The notes: generated by a model not told the origin, from the letters alone. A DNA stretch of 64,000 bases from CAYRWM01 sp964428055 (GCA_964428055.1 CAYRWM010000003.1:23833-87832), one strand, 5' to 3'. Counted from the stretch's first letter, positions 50,539 through 59,049 are shown. Program-made: numbers and translations.

Positions 50539-51537
50539 ATGAATTTAGCTTTTATCGCAACAGGTTTCATAGCCCACAATCACGCTCAGGAGATCGTCAA
50601 GATGCCTGACGTTAAGATCGTCGGCGTAGTTGATGTCAATGAGGAAGTCGGAAGAGCTTTCGCTGAACAGTACGGCTCAAAATACTATCCTACAGTTGAG
50701 GATCTCTTCGCAAATGAAAAGGTAGACATGGTCAATATATGCCTGCCTACCAATCTCCATAAGGAATATGTCATAAAGTGTGCTAACCTGGGCGCGCATG
50801 TTCTGTGTGAAAAGCCCTTCACGTTTAAGACGGAAGACTGCCTGGAGATGGAGGAAGCATGCAAAAAAGCCGGTGTCCGCTTCATGATAGCGCAAGTCCT
50901 CCGGTTCTGGCCGGAGTACATAAAGTGCAAGGAGATAATAGATTCGGGTGAACTGGGTGAGATAGAGCTCGTAAACCTCGCCAGGATGTCAGCTTTTCCC
51001 AGATGGAGCAAGTTCTATGATACTCCTTCCATGAGCGGCGGCGGTGTGTACGATATGCATCTGCACGATGTGGATTTTGCCTGCCATCTGTTCGGGGACG
51101 TCAAGAAAGTATATGCAATCGGATATAAAAACGACAGAGGCGCATGGAACAATGTTGTATCCAACTTAACGTTTAAAAATGGAGTATCCGCCTGCATAAC
51201 GGCAGGTGAGGAGATGAGTGATAACTATCCGTTCTGCATGAACTTAAGATGCCTCGGCACAAAGGGCACCGTTGAGTTTAACTATGTGGCCGGCAAACTG
51301 CTCCGCAGTGAGCCGGTGACCACGCTCAAAAAGTATATGAACGGCGCTGAAGAGGAAGAGGATATAGCTATCCCGGAGGGCAACGGTTATTACAATGAAA
51401 ACCGCTACTTTATTGACTGTGTGGAAAATGATAAACCTTTCGATGTTGTTCCGATCTGGGACAGCACCAGGAGCATCGGCGTGATAGAAGCCATCGTCAG
51501 GTCACTCGAGACCGGCGAAATCATTGAGTTAGACTGA
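50539..51537 (+). CDS. Gfo/Idh/MocA family oxidoreductase (6)
   Basis: A 332-residue dehydrogenase with IATGFIAHNHAQEIV, the EKP motif VLCEKPFTFKTEDC, IAQVLRFWPEYIKCKEIIDSG and MHLHDVDFACHLFG. It is a closer relative of the gene at 38178 than of its operon neighbour, as the AQVLRFWPEY segment shows. It begins 17 bases after dehydrogenase 5, with ribosome site GAGGA. Two different dehydrogenases in one unit suggest two redox steps on one ring, or an epimerisation by oxidation and reduction. Confidence 0.89.
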   Translation: MNLAFIATGFIAHNHAQEIVKMPDVKIVGVVDVNEEVGRAFAEQYGSKYYPTVEDLFANEKVDMVNICLPTNLHKEYVIKCANLGAHVLCEKPFTFKTEDCLEMEEACKKAGVRFMIAQVLRFWPEYIKCKEIIDSGELGEIELVNLARMSAFPRWSKFYDTPSMSGGGVYDMHLHDVDFACHLFGDVKKVYAIGYKNDRGAWNNVVSNLTFKNGVSACITAGEEMSDNYPFCMNLRCLGTKGTVEFNYVAGKLLRSEPVTTLKKYMNGAEEEEDIAIPEGNGYYNENRYFIDCVENDKPFDVVPIWDSTRSIGVIEAIVRSLETGEIIELD

Positions 51538-51565
51538 GAAAATATACATCAAAAGGAGAAGAAAA

Positions 51566-52741
51566 ATGTCCAAATCGATCATGACTATTCCGAGAAGTGA
51601 ATATGATGAAAGGATAAAAAAGGTTCAGGCCATGATGGCTGATGAAGGTTACGATATCGTCGTCACTCATGCCTGCGGTTGCGAATCCGCTACGGTGAGA
51701 TGGCTCACTAATTTCTGGGCGGTATTCGATTTTGTAGGAGTTATAATCCCCAAGAAAGGTGCACCCATCCTGCTGACAGGCGGGCCGGAATCATATGATT
51801 TTGCCGTTCAGTTCGCACAGATAGATGACATAAGGGTTCATCCCATGTATGTTGAGACCAGTGCACCGGAATGGGATAAGCCTACCAATCCCTATACATA
51901 CAAGAAACTCTTTGATGAACTGAGAGAGAGCATAGATATCAAGACGATAGGCATCGCAAACCCGAACACTATCCCGTACCAGATAGTTGAGGATATCAAG
52001 AAGGGCGCTCCCGGAGCGGAGTTCGTTGATGCTGAGCTGCCCATGATGAAACTGCGCTGGTACAAGAGCGAGAATGAACTCGACATCCTGAGAGAAGCGT
52101 ACCGCATCACAGAAGAGGGCGTAAAGCAGGTCTGCGAGATGATTGAGCCCGGCGTTCGTGAATGGGAGATCGAGGCGAAATGGCGTTCTATAGTATATCA
52201 GATGGGCGCAGAAGGTACAGGCTATCCCGTATGGGTCACATCCGGTCCTTCAACATATCAGAGTCTCTGCAAATCAACTGACAGGATAATACAGAACAAT
52301 GAGATGGTCCAACTATCACTTGGAGCGAAGTACAGCGGATACTGCGGGAATCTCTGCCGCGCGATAGTGCTCGGCGAAGTACCAGAAAAGCATATGAACA
52401 TGATAAAGGTAACGCATGAATGCCTTGAGGATACCGTTTCCAATATGGCGCCCGGTGTTTCGTTTGCTGAAGTATATGACAAGTTCCAGGCCAAACTCCA
52501 CCATTACGGATTTGACGGACTCAACCTGTACGGGCCTGCTCACGGCACAGGCCTTCAGGAATGCGAAGGTCCATGGGTCGATAACAGGGGGAGCAACGTG
52601 TTTGAGCCCGGCATGGTGTTCAACATCGATATCTGGATCGCTGATGACAAATACGGCGTAAGGATCGAAGACGGTATTGCTGTTACGGATAAGGGAATGG
52701 AACAGCTGAGCACATGGCACAGGGAGCCGATTATCAAGTAA
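51566..52741 (+). CDS. M24 pita-bread-fold hydrolase, creatinase-like, metal ligands lost
   Basis: A 391-residue protein with the N-terminal creatinase/prolidase domain and the C-terminal pita-bread domain of family M24. It resembles Xaa-Pro aminopeptidases but the dinuclear metal site is altered: the first ligand Asp is Ser251 (VQLSLGA), the second Asp is Asn262 (GNLCR), and the first late Glu is Asp (FNIDIWI). The His of AHGTGL and the Glu of VRIEDG remain. Creatinase, a metal-free amidinohydrolase, has the same fold and lacks the metals, so a hydrolase of a C-N bond other than a peptide is more likely than a peptidase. It is followed by an M20 deacylase after 11 bases. Ribosome site AAAAGGAG. 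Confidence 0.82.
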   Translation: MSKSIMTIPRSEYDERIKKVQAMMADEGYDIVVTHACGCESATVRWLTNFWAVFDFVGVIIPKKGAPILLTGGPESYDFAVQFAQIDDIRVHPMYVETSAPEWDKPTNPYTYKKLFDELRESIDIKTIGIANPNTIPYQIVEDIKKGAPGAEFVDAELPMMKLRWYKSENELDILREAYRITEEGVKQVCEMIEPGVREWEIEAKWRSIVYQMGAEGTGYPVWVTSGPSTYQSLCKSTDRIIQNNEMVQLSLGAKYSGYCGNLCRAIVLGEVPEKHMNMIKVTHECLEDTVSNMAPGVSFAEVYDKFQAKLHHYGFDGLNLYGPAHGTGLQECEGPWVDNRGSNVFEPGMVFNIDIWIADDKYGVRIEDGIAVTDKGMEQLSTWHREPIIK

Positions 52742-52752
52742 GGTGATTTATA

Positions 52753-54006
52753 ATGATTGATTTTGATAAGCTTGGTGAAAAATACAGACAGGAGCTTATT
52801 GATCTTACGTGCGATCTCGTCAATATTCCCACGGAGAACATACCTCCTAACGGTGACGAGGCGAAGGGGCAGGAGTTCTTTAAGGCTTATCTGGAGAAGA
52901 TGGGTCTTAAGACAGACTGTTTTTCTCCTGCTGATCTGCCTGAATATGAGACGAATCCGGAGTTTCTTCCCAGGAATCTAAAGGGCAGGAACAATGTCGT
53001 AGGTATATGGAAGGGAACAGGCGGCGGCAAATCATTTGCTATGTCGGGACACATGGATGTCGTTCCGAAAGAGCCGATGCCGTGGACAGTCTGCGATCCG
53101 TATGATGCTACTGTTAAAGATGGCAAGATATACGGGCGCGGATCGTGCGACATGAAGGGAGGACTCGCCTCCTATGCCATAGCCGTGAAGATGCTTCAGG
53201 ATGCCGGCTTTACGCCCAGGGGCGATGTGTACATCGAATCCGTTGTTGATGAAGAGTATGCCGGTGCCAACGGTACGATCGCGGGAAGGCTTAAGGGATA
53301 CAATCCTGATTTCTCAGTGATATCCGAAGCCGTCGGGGAAAACATATGCCCTGCATGCGTCGGCGGATTCCTGTTCGAACTTAGGGTTCAGGGCATCGCA
53401 GGCATGCCGTATACGGGGGAAGAGATCATTAATCCCGCATATGATATCGCCGATCTTATAAAGATAATAGGTGATTTCGCTGAAAAGAGACGCCAGGAAT
53501 GCGTTAAGCCTAAACTTTGGGACAAGAGCGTCCAGGAGATACAGATAGTTATCACAAAGGTCAAGGCAGGCGAAGCCTATGAGAGCGGTCAGCTGTCAAC
53601 ACCGATAGACGCCTGGATGGAGATATCCGTACAGACATATCCAGGAGAAAAGCAGGAGGATGTTGAGTCATCGCTCAGGGAGTACGTTTATTCAAGATTC
53701 AGGGATCCCGATGCCCTGACTATAACTCCCGAGTATCATTACTGCCGTCCTACTTCTATGGATCCGGAACACGAGGGAGTGAAGCTTTTGGCTGAGTGTG
53801 CGGGTTCCTTTACCGACAGAGCCATCGTAAACGGTTCTCTTCTGTCCTGTGATATGTTCGCGTTTCACGAGATAGGCAAGGTGCCGTGCGTACTGTTCGG
53901 CCCGATAGGGGCAAGGCTTCATGCACCTGACGAATGGGTTGATATAGACAGCCTTGTAACATGCGCAAAGAGTCTCGCAAAATTCATCGTTGAGTGGTGC
54001 GGCTGA
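52753..54006 (+). CDS. M20-family ArgE/DapE-type deacylase
   Basis: A 417-residue metallo-amidohydrolase removing an acyl group from an amine or peptide. The metal ligands look intact: AMSGHMDVVP, GRGSCDMKGG, the catalytic Glu pair in VVDEEYAG, Glu in ISEAVGE and the last His in RLHAPDEWVD. The dimerisation insert lies in the middle. Cytoplasmic, without signal peptide. Next to the creatinase-like gene and upstream of a ROK regulator; it may act in sequence with the amidase and the M24 protein to strip acyl groups from one imported compound. Ribosome site AAGGTGA. Confidence 0.91.
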   Translation: MIDFDKLGEKYRQELIDLTCDLVNIPTENIPPNGDEAKGQEFFKAYLEKMGLKTDCFSPADLPEYETNPEFLPRNLKGRNNVVGIWKGTGGGKSFAMSGHMDVVPKEPMPWTVCDPYDATVKDGKIYGRGSCDMKGGLASYAIAVKMLQDAGFTPRGDVYIESVVDEEYAGANGTIAGRLKGYNPDFSVISEAVGENICPACVGGFLFELRVQGIAGMPYTGEEIINPAYDIADLIKIIGDFAEKRRQECVKPKLWDKSVQEIQIVITKVKAGEAYESGQLSTPIDAWMEISVQTYPGEKQEDVESSLREYVYSRFRDPDALTITPEYHYCRPTSMDPEHEGVKLLAECAGSFTDRAIVNGSLLSCDMFAFHEIGKVPCVLFGPIGARLHAPDEWVDIDSLVTCAKSLAKFIVEWCG

Positions 54007-54021
54007 TTTAAGATTCAGGTT

Positions 54022-55245
54022 ATGAAAAAAAGAGAAGTTGCTCCTCCGATAAGGAGCGGGGTTTCACAACAGAATACAAAGCATATAAACTCCATGCTTA
54101 TATTTGATGCCGTCCGCAAGAGCGGTAAAGCGGCGCGCGTGAAAATATCAGAGATGACGGGTCTGTCGACCAGTACTGTTTCGGAACTGGTCGACGGCCT
54201 GATTACTGACGGACTTCTCGTTGAGTACGGAAACGAAGTAAACCAGTCAAGAGGCCGCAATCCTATTTTGCTCAGCATTAATCCCGAAGGCGGATATACC
54301 ATAGTGATAGAGGTCATAAATACGGGGTATAACTGCTATCTGTGCAACCTGCTCTGTGAGATCGTAGGGACGAGTTTCTACCGGGTATCCGAGGGCAAGA
54401 AGCACTGCGTAGGCGAGATAATCGAAGGCCTTCTTGGGGCGAACGGTATCAAGAACGAATCCGTGCTCGGCATCTGCATCGACTATCCAGGTATATGCGA
54501 CCGAAGGGGCCGCAGCATGCTCTATTCCATAGTTGTGGATAATGAGGATTATCTCAATAATGAAGATATTGATCTGCTTGCAGAGCGATTTCCGAATGCG
54601 GCCATGATGGTGAACAATGATTCAAGTATTGCCGCATACGCTTCATTCCGTGTCTCCGGACCGCATATAAGCGAAGTCGTCATATATCTCAATATGTTTG
54701 AATGTGTAGGTGCCGGCGCAATACTGTCGAACGGACAGGGAGAAGACATATATGAGTTCCCAATAGAAATAGGGCAGCTCCTCATGCCGGCGGGAGATGA
54801 GTCACAGGCCGGAGAACTCGAGACATTTGAAAAACGCACTAATGCGCTCGAGATATTTAAAAAGATAAATAATCAAACGGATATACGTCTTGATTATACG
54901 GATGAGTATCTGACAGAAAAGAACTTCGACTGCATGAAGACAATAGGAGATGAACTTGCCAAGGGCAATACTGAGGTCGAGTCGGTGATATCGGATATAG
55001 CCAAGGATATAGCCATAGCGCTTTCGAACATCAGGAATACCATACAGCCGAGCGATGTGTTTGTGGGCGGTATGGTAAAGAACCTGGGGGAGAAGTTTGT
55101 GGAAATGATCGAAAAGGAGATCTCCCTTATACCCAGTCTTCCGTATGACGGCAAGATGAATATACATCTTTCCGGCATAGATAACAGCACCAAGATAGTG
55201 GGCGCGGCGAATATGCTTATGGACAGTGTGTTCGCATTGGTTTAA
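54022..55245 (+). CDS. ROK-family transcriptional regulator (2), zinc and sugar sites degenerate
   Basis: A 407-residue regulator with an N-terminal winged helix (ISEMTGLSTSTVSELVDGLI) and a ROK-type ATPase-like fold. Unlike regulator 1 it lacks the zinc motif CxCGxxGC: the region reads GELETFEKRTNALEIF. The sugar-binding His of GEIGH is Gln252 (EIGQ). So the ligand or the way it is sensed probably differs from a classic sugar. The ribosome site is weak. It is the last gene of the second dehydrogenase operon. It is the best candidate to bind the shared palindrome, as two of the three copies lie beside its own operon and the next one; not shown directly. Confidence 0.84.
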   Translation: MKKREVAPPIRSGVSQQNTKHINSMLIFDAVRKSGKAARVKISEMTGLSTSTVSELVDGLITDGLLVEYGNEVNQSRGRNPILLSINPEGGYTIVIEVINTGYNCYLCNLLCEIVGTSFYRVSEGKKHCVGEIIEGLLGANGIKNESVLGICIDYPGICDRRGRSMLYSIVVDNEDYLNNEDIDLLAERFPNAAMMVNNDSSIAAYASFRVSGPHISEVVIYLNMFECVGAGAILSNGQGEDIYEFPIEIGQLLMPAGDESQAGELETFEKRTNALEIFKKINNQTDIRLDYTDEYLTEKNFDCMKTIGDELAKGNTEVESVISDIAKDIAIALSNIRNTIQPSDVFVGGMVKNLGEKFVEMIEKEISLIPSLPYDGKMNIHLSGIDNSTKIVGAANMLMDSVFALV

Positions 55246-55279
55246 GTCAAAGTTTTCTGTGCTATAGAGCAGATTGTTA

Positions 55280-55308
55280 TTGACTTTTCCGGGCATAAAT
55301 GTTATTAT
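55280..55308 (+). promoter_or_regulatory. Promoter of the OYE-type reductase gene
   Basis: TTGACT (55280-55285), 17 bases, TATTAT (55303-55308), followed eight bases later by the shared operator. Confidence 0.68.
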
Positions 55309-55316
55309 AAATATAG

Positions 55317-55343
55317 TAATTAATCCGTCGGACGGATTAATTA
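55317..55343. promoter_or_regulatory. Shared palindromic operator, copy 3
   Basis: TAATTAATCCGTC, one base, then its exact reverse complement: a perfect 27-bp palindrome that covers the expected transcription start, as in the other two copies. Confidence 0.85.
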
Positions 55344-55355
55344 AAACGGGTCGTG

Positions 55356-55445
55356 AAAGACCCCCTGCGAGATTGATTAATTTTTGAGTTTTACTATAGA
55401 TTTTCTTTTATAAAAGTGAATAGGGACAGGGGTTTCGGTCTTTTT
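55356..55445 (+). other. Structured leader upstream of the OYE-type gene
   Basis: AAAGACC pairs with GGTCTTT (55356-55362 with 55437-55443) and CCCTG with CAGGG (55363-55367 with 55427-55431), enclosing about 60 bases and followed by T5. It could act as an attenuator. The right arm also resembles short dispersed palindromic repeats of clostridial genomes, so it may be a repeat remnant. The rest of the 301-base space holds only the promoter and operator. Confidence 0.4.
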
Positions 55446-55555
55446 GTGTTTTAAAAGTTCCGATTATATTATTTGAAAGCATAGTTTCTAATATAGAAAT
55501 GCTGGTCCGTTGAATCTTCAGGACAGTAAATAATAGGAAAAGGAGTTTGTTGAAG

Positions 55556-57724
55556 ATGATTAATGAGAAGTACCCGAATCTGTTCAAACCGCTCAGAATA
55601 GGTTCAGTCGTTGCAAAGAACAGGATCAACTTTGAGCCTACTGCGATAAGCTGTTCAAATGCAGACGGCTCCATAAGCGAGCTTGATCAGGAAGTATACG
55701 GCGAACTTGCCAAGGGTGGTTTCGCGATGATCAACATCGGTGGATGCACGCCTAACTCCAAGACCGGCCGTGTTACGGTCACAGGCTGTATCTTTGACGA
55801 TGACAATATGATCCCAGGCATGACGCTGCTGGCAAACAGCATTAAGAAGTACGGTGCTCTTGCTATCCCGCAGATACAGCATCCCGGCCGTCAGTGCCCG
55901 ATGCCCAAAGGCAGTTATCTTTCCACTAACGACATGGTAACGCATCTGCCCTGGTCTGCAGGACACGAGGTTGTGTTTGCAAATGCCGAAGAGAAGGGCA
56001 AAGAGATAAAGGCTATGACCACATCCCAGATACTCGATCAGATCGACGAGTGGTCAACGGCTGCTCACAGAGCGTTGAGAGCGGGATTTGACGGCGTATG
56101 CCTGCATGCTGCTCACGGCTATCTGATGTCTGCATTCCTGAGCCCCTATCTTAACAGACGTATCGACCGTTTCGGCGGCAGTTTCGAGAACAGGATGCTG
56201 TTCCCGGTATCAGTCGTGCAGCAGATCAAGGCAAAGTGTGGCAAGGACTTCCCCGTAATGGTCAGATTCTCCGCAAATGAATGGGTTCCCGGCGGTATAG
56301 ATTCCGACGAAGCCATCAAAATCGCAATGGCATTCGAAGAAGCCGGTGTTGATGCTCTTGACCTTTCACAGTGCATACAGGAGACACCGGGCGCAGGATT
56401 TGATCCGATGCAGTACGACGAAGGCTGGACACTGTATTCAGCCAAAGCTGTCAAACCGCATGTCAATATCCCGGTCATCATAAGCCATGCTTTAAGAACG
56501 CCCGCTTTCTGCGATCAGATCATAGGCGACGGAATAGCAGATATGATCGGTATGTGCCGTGGTGCTCTTGCTGATCCTTACTGGCCCGCAAAAGTCCAGT
56601 ACGGTAAGGAAGACAAGATCAGGAACTGCATCTCCTGCCTGACAGGATGCTGGCAGGAATCTCTGATGGCGGCAAAGAACATCGCGTGTGCCATAAACCC
56701 GATCTGCGGCGATATCCAGATGTACAAGAACACCAAGGAGCCCTGCAAGAAATCTCTTAAGATCGGTATAGTCGGCGGCGGTCCCGCCGGTATGGAAGCT
56801 GCGAGATGGGCTGTCCTTAAGGGACATAAGCCCGTCATCTTCGAGAAGAAGGCTGAAATGGGCGGCCAGATGCTGGGCGATTGCCTGGTACCCGGCAAGA
56901 AGAAGATGAAGTGGCATGCCGACTGGCTCAGACATGAGATGAAGGATCTCGGAGTTGAGATTAAGATGGAAACAGTCCCGACACTTGCGGAACTCAAGAA
57001 GTTCGATGTTGTCTACAATGCTACAGGTGCGGTCAGCTATGCTCCCGAGTATTCAGGCGATTACAAGCCGATGACTATGGAAGAGGCTTATTCCTGCGGT
57101 AACGTAAACTGTGAGTTCTATCCCAAGTGCTCTGAGAGAAAACCCGCCAAGTTCGGTAAGAAGGTCCTTGTATGGGGCGACTATTACGGAGCATGCGACC
57201 TTGTCAACTACCTAGGCGCAGCCGGTAAAGACACATATGTCGTAACACCTTTCAAGACATTCGGTATCGATGCCGGTGTTGAAGTTATTCATATGTATGT
57301 TCTTCAGAAGAGAATGGCACAGGGCGATGCCGAATATCTCGAAGATATCAACAAGCCCTGGAAATATGCTACAAAGCTCTTCCAGTCGAGCAGGATAACC
57401 AATATGACAAAGACGGCCAAGGGCGTAAAGGTTACCATTATCAACAATGAGATGCAGCTCACTGAAGTTGAAGTTGATGATGTCGTAGCATGCTTCACAA
57501 GGCCGAACGATGCCATGAGCGATGTGTTTGCTAAGGTCGAGGCCGCCGGTATCCCGGTCATAAAGATCGGCGATGCAGACAGAGTTGCGAACCTGCATCA
57601 TGCAATCAAAACAGCTGCGGACAGCGTTGTAAATCTTGATCCCGATTCACTCTTCAAGAATGATAATGATGCAATGATAAACGACCTGCCTCTGGATGCA
57701 AAACGCGCTCTCACAGGTAAATAA
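55556..57724 (+). CDS. Old Yellow Enzyme/2,4-dienoyl-CoA reductase-type flavoprotein
   Basis: A 722-residue NADH:flavin oxidoreductase of the FadH/BaiCD/trimethylamine dehydrogenase type. Residues about 1-370 form the FMN TIM barrel (HAAHGYLMSAFLSPYLNRR, DRFGGSFENR). The 4Fe-4S motif CISCLTGCW plus a later Cys in ACAINP follows. The second half has two Rossmann folds for FAD and NAD (GIVGGGPAGMEAARWAV, VLVWGDYYGACDLVNYLG). It reduces an activated C=C bond. The ATG at 55556 is chosen because AAAAGGAG lies ten bases upstream; two TTG codons precede it. It stands alone between an operator-bearing promoter and a hairpin. In this context it may reduce an unsaturated intermediate formed by water or amine loss. 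Confidence 0.92.
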   Translation: MINEKYPNLFKPLRIGSVVAKNRINFEPTAISCSNADGSISELDQEVYGELAKGGFAMINIGGCTPNSKTGRVTVTGCIFDDDNMIPGMTLLANSIKKYGALAIPQIQHPGRQCPMPKGSYLSTNDMVTHLPWSAGHEVVFANAEEKGKEIKAMTTSQILDQIDEWSTAAHRALRAGFDGVCLHAAHGYLMSAFLSPYLNRRIDRFGGSFENRMLFPVSVVQQIKAKCGKDFPVMVRFSANEWVPGGIDSDEAIKIAMAFEEAGVDALDLSQCIQETPGAGFDPMQYDEGWTLYSAKAVKPHVNIPVIISHALRTPAFCDQIIGDGIADMIGMCRGALADPYWPAKVQYGKEDKIRNCISCLTGCWQESLMAAKNIACAINPICGDIQMYKNTKEPCKKSLKIGIVGGGPAGMEAARWAVLKGHKPVIFEKKAEMGGQMLGDCLVPGKKKMKWHADWLRHEMKDLGVEIKMETVPTLAELKKFDVVYNATGAVSYAPEYSGDYKPMTMEEAYSCGNVNCEFYPKCSERKPAKFGKKVLVWGDYYGACDLVNYLGAAGKDTYVVTPFKTFGIDAGVEVIHMYVLQKRMAQGDAEYLEDINKPWKYATKLFQSSRITNMTKTAKGVKVTIINNEMQLTEVEVDDVVACFTRPNDAMSDVFAKVEAAGIPVIKIGDADRVANLHHAIKTAADSVVNLDPDSLFKNDNDAMINDLPLDAKRALTGK

Positions 57725-57732
57725 TGATCAGG

Positions 57733-57766
57733 AAACGGAAGGGGATTTCCTTATCCCCTTTCGTTT
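57733..57766 (+). terminator. Hairpin after the OYE-type gene
   Basis: AAACGGAAGGGGAT and ATCCCCTTTCGTTT pair (one wobble) around a six-base loop. Few T follow, so termination may be incomplete. Its 3' end overlaps the -35 box of the next promoter. Confidence 0.6.
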
Positions 57767-57792
57767 ACAAGCATTATTGTATTTGATATAAT
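57764..57792 (+). promoter_or_regulatory. Promoter of ABC importer operon 2
   Basis: TTTACA (57764-57769), 17 bases, TATAAT (57787-57792), overlapped by a palindrome at 57781-57808. Confidence 0.72.
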
Positions 57793-57808
57793 ATCTTTAA
57801 TATCAAAT
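57781..57808. promoter_or_regulatory. Candidate operator of ABC importer operon 2
   Basis: ATTTGATAT and its reverse complement ATATCAAAT, ten bases apart, cover the -10 box and the transcription start. It does not match the shared 27-bp operator, so a different regulator is expected. Confidence 0.6.
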
Positions 57809-57851
57809 GACGAATGTTTTTCGGAAAATAGCTACTGTTTAACAACAATTT

Positions 57852-57872
57852 TTGGCTGGAAAAGCCAGCCAA
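57852..57872 (+). other. Leader hairpin before substrate-binding protein gene 2
   Basis: TTGGCTGG-AAAAG-CCAGCCAA, a perfect 8-bp stem, lies 15 bases before the GGAGGA ribosome site; the same layout is seen before the binding-protein gene of operon 1. Confidence 0.5.
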
Positions 57873-57899
57873 TATAAAATAAAAAATGGAGGAAGAATG

Positions 57900-59015
57900 A
57901 TGAAAAAAATCATCGCATTAGTAATTTGTGTTCTGCTGGTTGTTGCAGTATTCGCTGCATGCTCAGCTGAAGAAGCACAGCAGGCAGCAGATCAGGCTAC
58001 AGAAGCTGCTGAGCAGGCAGTTGAAGAAGCTACTGACACAGCAGAAGATGCTGCAGACGCTGCTACAGACGCTGCTGAGCCCGCTGCTACAGGCGAGTCC
58101 AAGACAATCGCATACCTCGCATACAACCTCGCGGACGTATGGAATGAGATGGGTATGGACAACTTCCTGTATTGCGCTGACAAAGCCGGTTATGAAGTTA
58201 TAACACAGGATGCTCAGAACGATGCTGAGAAGCAGGTCTCACAGGCTGAAGCCATGATCAACCAGGGCGTTGACATGATCACAGTATTCCCGGCTGCTAC
58301 AGAATCCGCTGTTACGATCGTACGTATGTGCAACGATGCCGGAATCCCGGTCGCAGTTGAGAACGCTTTCATGGGCGACGATGCCGGTGATATCGTAGCT
58401 CAGGTTGCTTGCCAGTATGCTGACATCGGATATGCTGCTGTTAAGTATGCTGCAGAGAACATTCCGGATGCCAAGATGCTCTATGTACACGGCGCTCCCG
58501 GCCTCGGTGTTTACGAAGACTATTCAATCGGCGTAGAACAGGCTGAGAAAGACTTTGCTGACAAGATCGTCGAAGTTGACAGAATCAACGGTGAATGGGC
58601 AACAGAGCCTGCTTACACAGTAACTCTCGACTATATCACAAAGAACGGTTCTGACGGATTCAACGTAATCTTCGCTAACAACGACCTCGAAGCTTCAGGC
58701 GTATACCAGGCTCTGAAGGAGAAAGGCTGCGAAGATATTCCGATCATCTCAACAGGTGGTTCTGAAGAAGGCTTCCAGCTCTTCAATGACGGCGTAGAAG
58801 CATGTAACATCACTGCTCCTGTTTCAATCCAGGGTGCACAGCTGTTCCAGTTCTGCTACAAGTATCTGAACGATATTCCGATCGAAGAGACAAAAGTTCC
58901 GCTCGCAGTTATCCCGATCGACCACAACAATGCCGATGAGTGGATGCATTGGAACGATTATGAAGCAGCTCTCAAGTACGTCAACGGTATTGACGGAAAC
59001 GGACTTGGACTGTAA
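57900..59015 (+). CDS. Sugar-type ABC importer substrate-binding lipoprotein (2)
   Basis: A 371-residue periplasmic-binding-protein type I lipoprotein. The signal peptide ends at VVAVFAAC (Cys21). It is followed by an unusual linker of about 45 residues made almost only of Ala, Glu, Asp, Thr and Gln (for example AADQATEAAEQAVEEATD), before the folded part begins at KTIAYLAYNLADVWNEMG. Such a linker would form a flexible or helical spacer from the membrane. Start at 57900 is preferred to the adjacent ATG because GGAGG then has seven-base spacing. Ligand unknown; the binding fold is related to that of operon 1 but clearly different in sequence. First gene of a six-gene operon at least. Confidence 0.9.
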   Translation: MKKIIALVICVLLVVAVFAACSAEEAQQAADQATEAAEQAVEEATDTAEDAADAATDAAEPAATGESKTIAYLAYNLADVWNEMGMDNFLYCADKAGYEVITQDAQNDAEKQVSQAEAMINQGVDMITVFPAATESAVTIVRMCNDAGIPVAVENAFMGDDAGDIVAQVACQYADIGYAAVKYAAENIPDAKMLYVHGAPGLGVYEDYSIGVEQAEKDFADKIVEVDRINGEWATEPAYTVTLDYITKNGSDGFNVIFANNDLEASGVYQALKEKGCEDIPIISTGGSEEGFQLFNDGVEACNITAPVSIQGAQLFQFCYKYLNDIPIEETKVPLAVIPIDHNNADEWMHWNDYEAALKYVNGIDGNGLGL

Positions 59016-59049
59016 GTCGAAACACAGTAGAAACTACTAACTAACTATC

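Noticed and set aside
51566..52741. Calling this protein a standard Xaa-Pro aminopeptidase
   Set aside because: Three of the five metal ligands are replaced, so the peptidase name would mislead.
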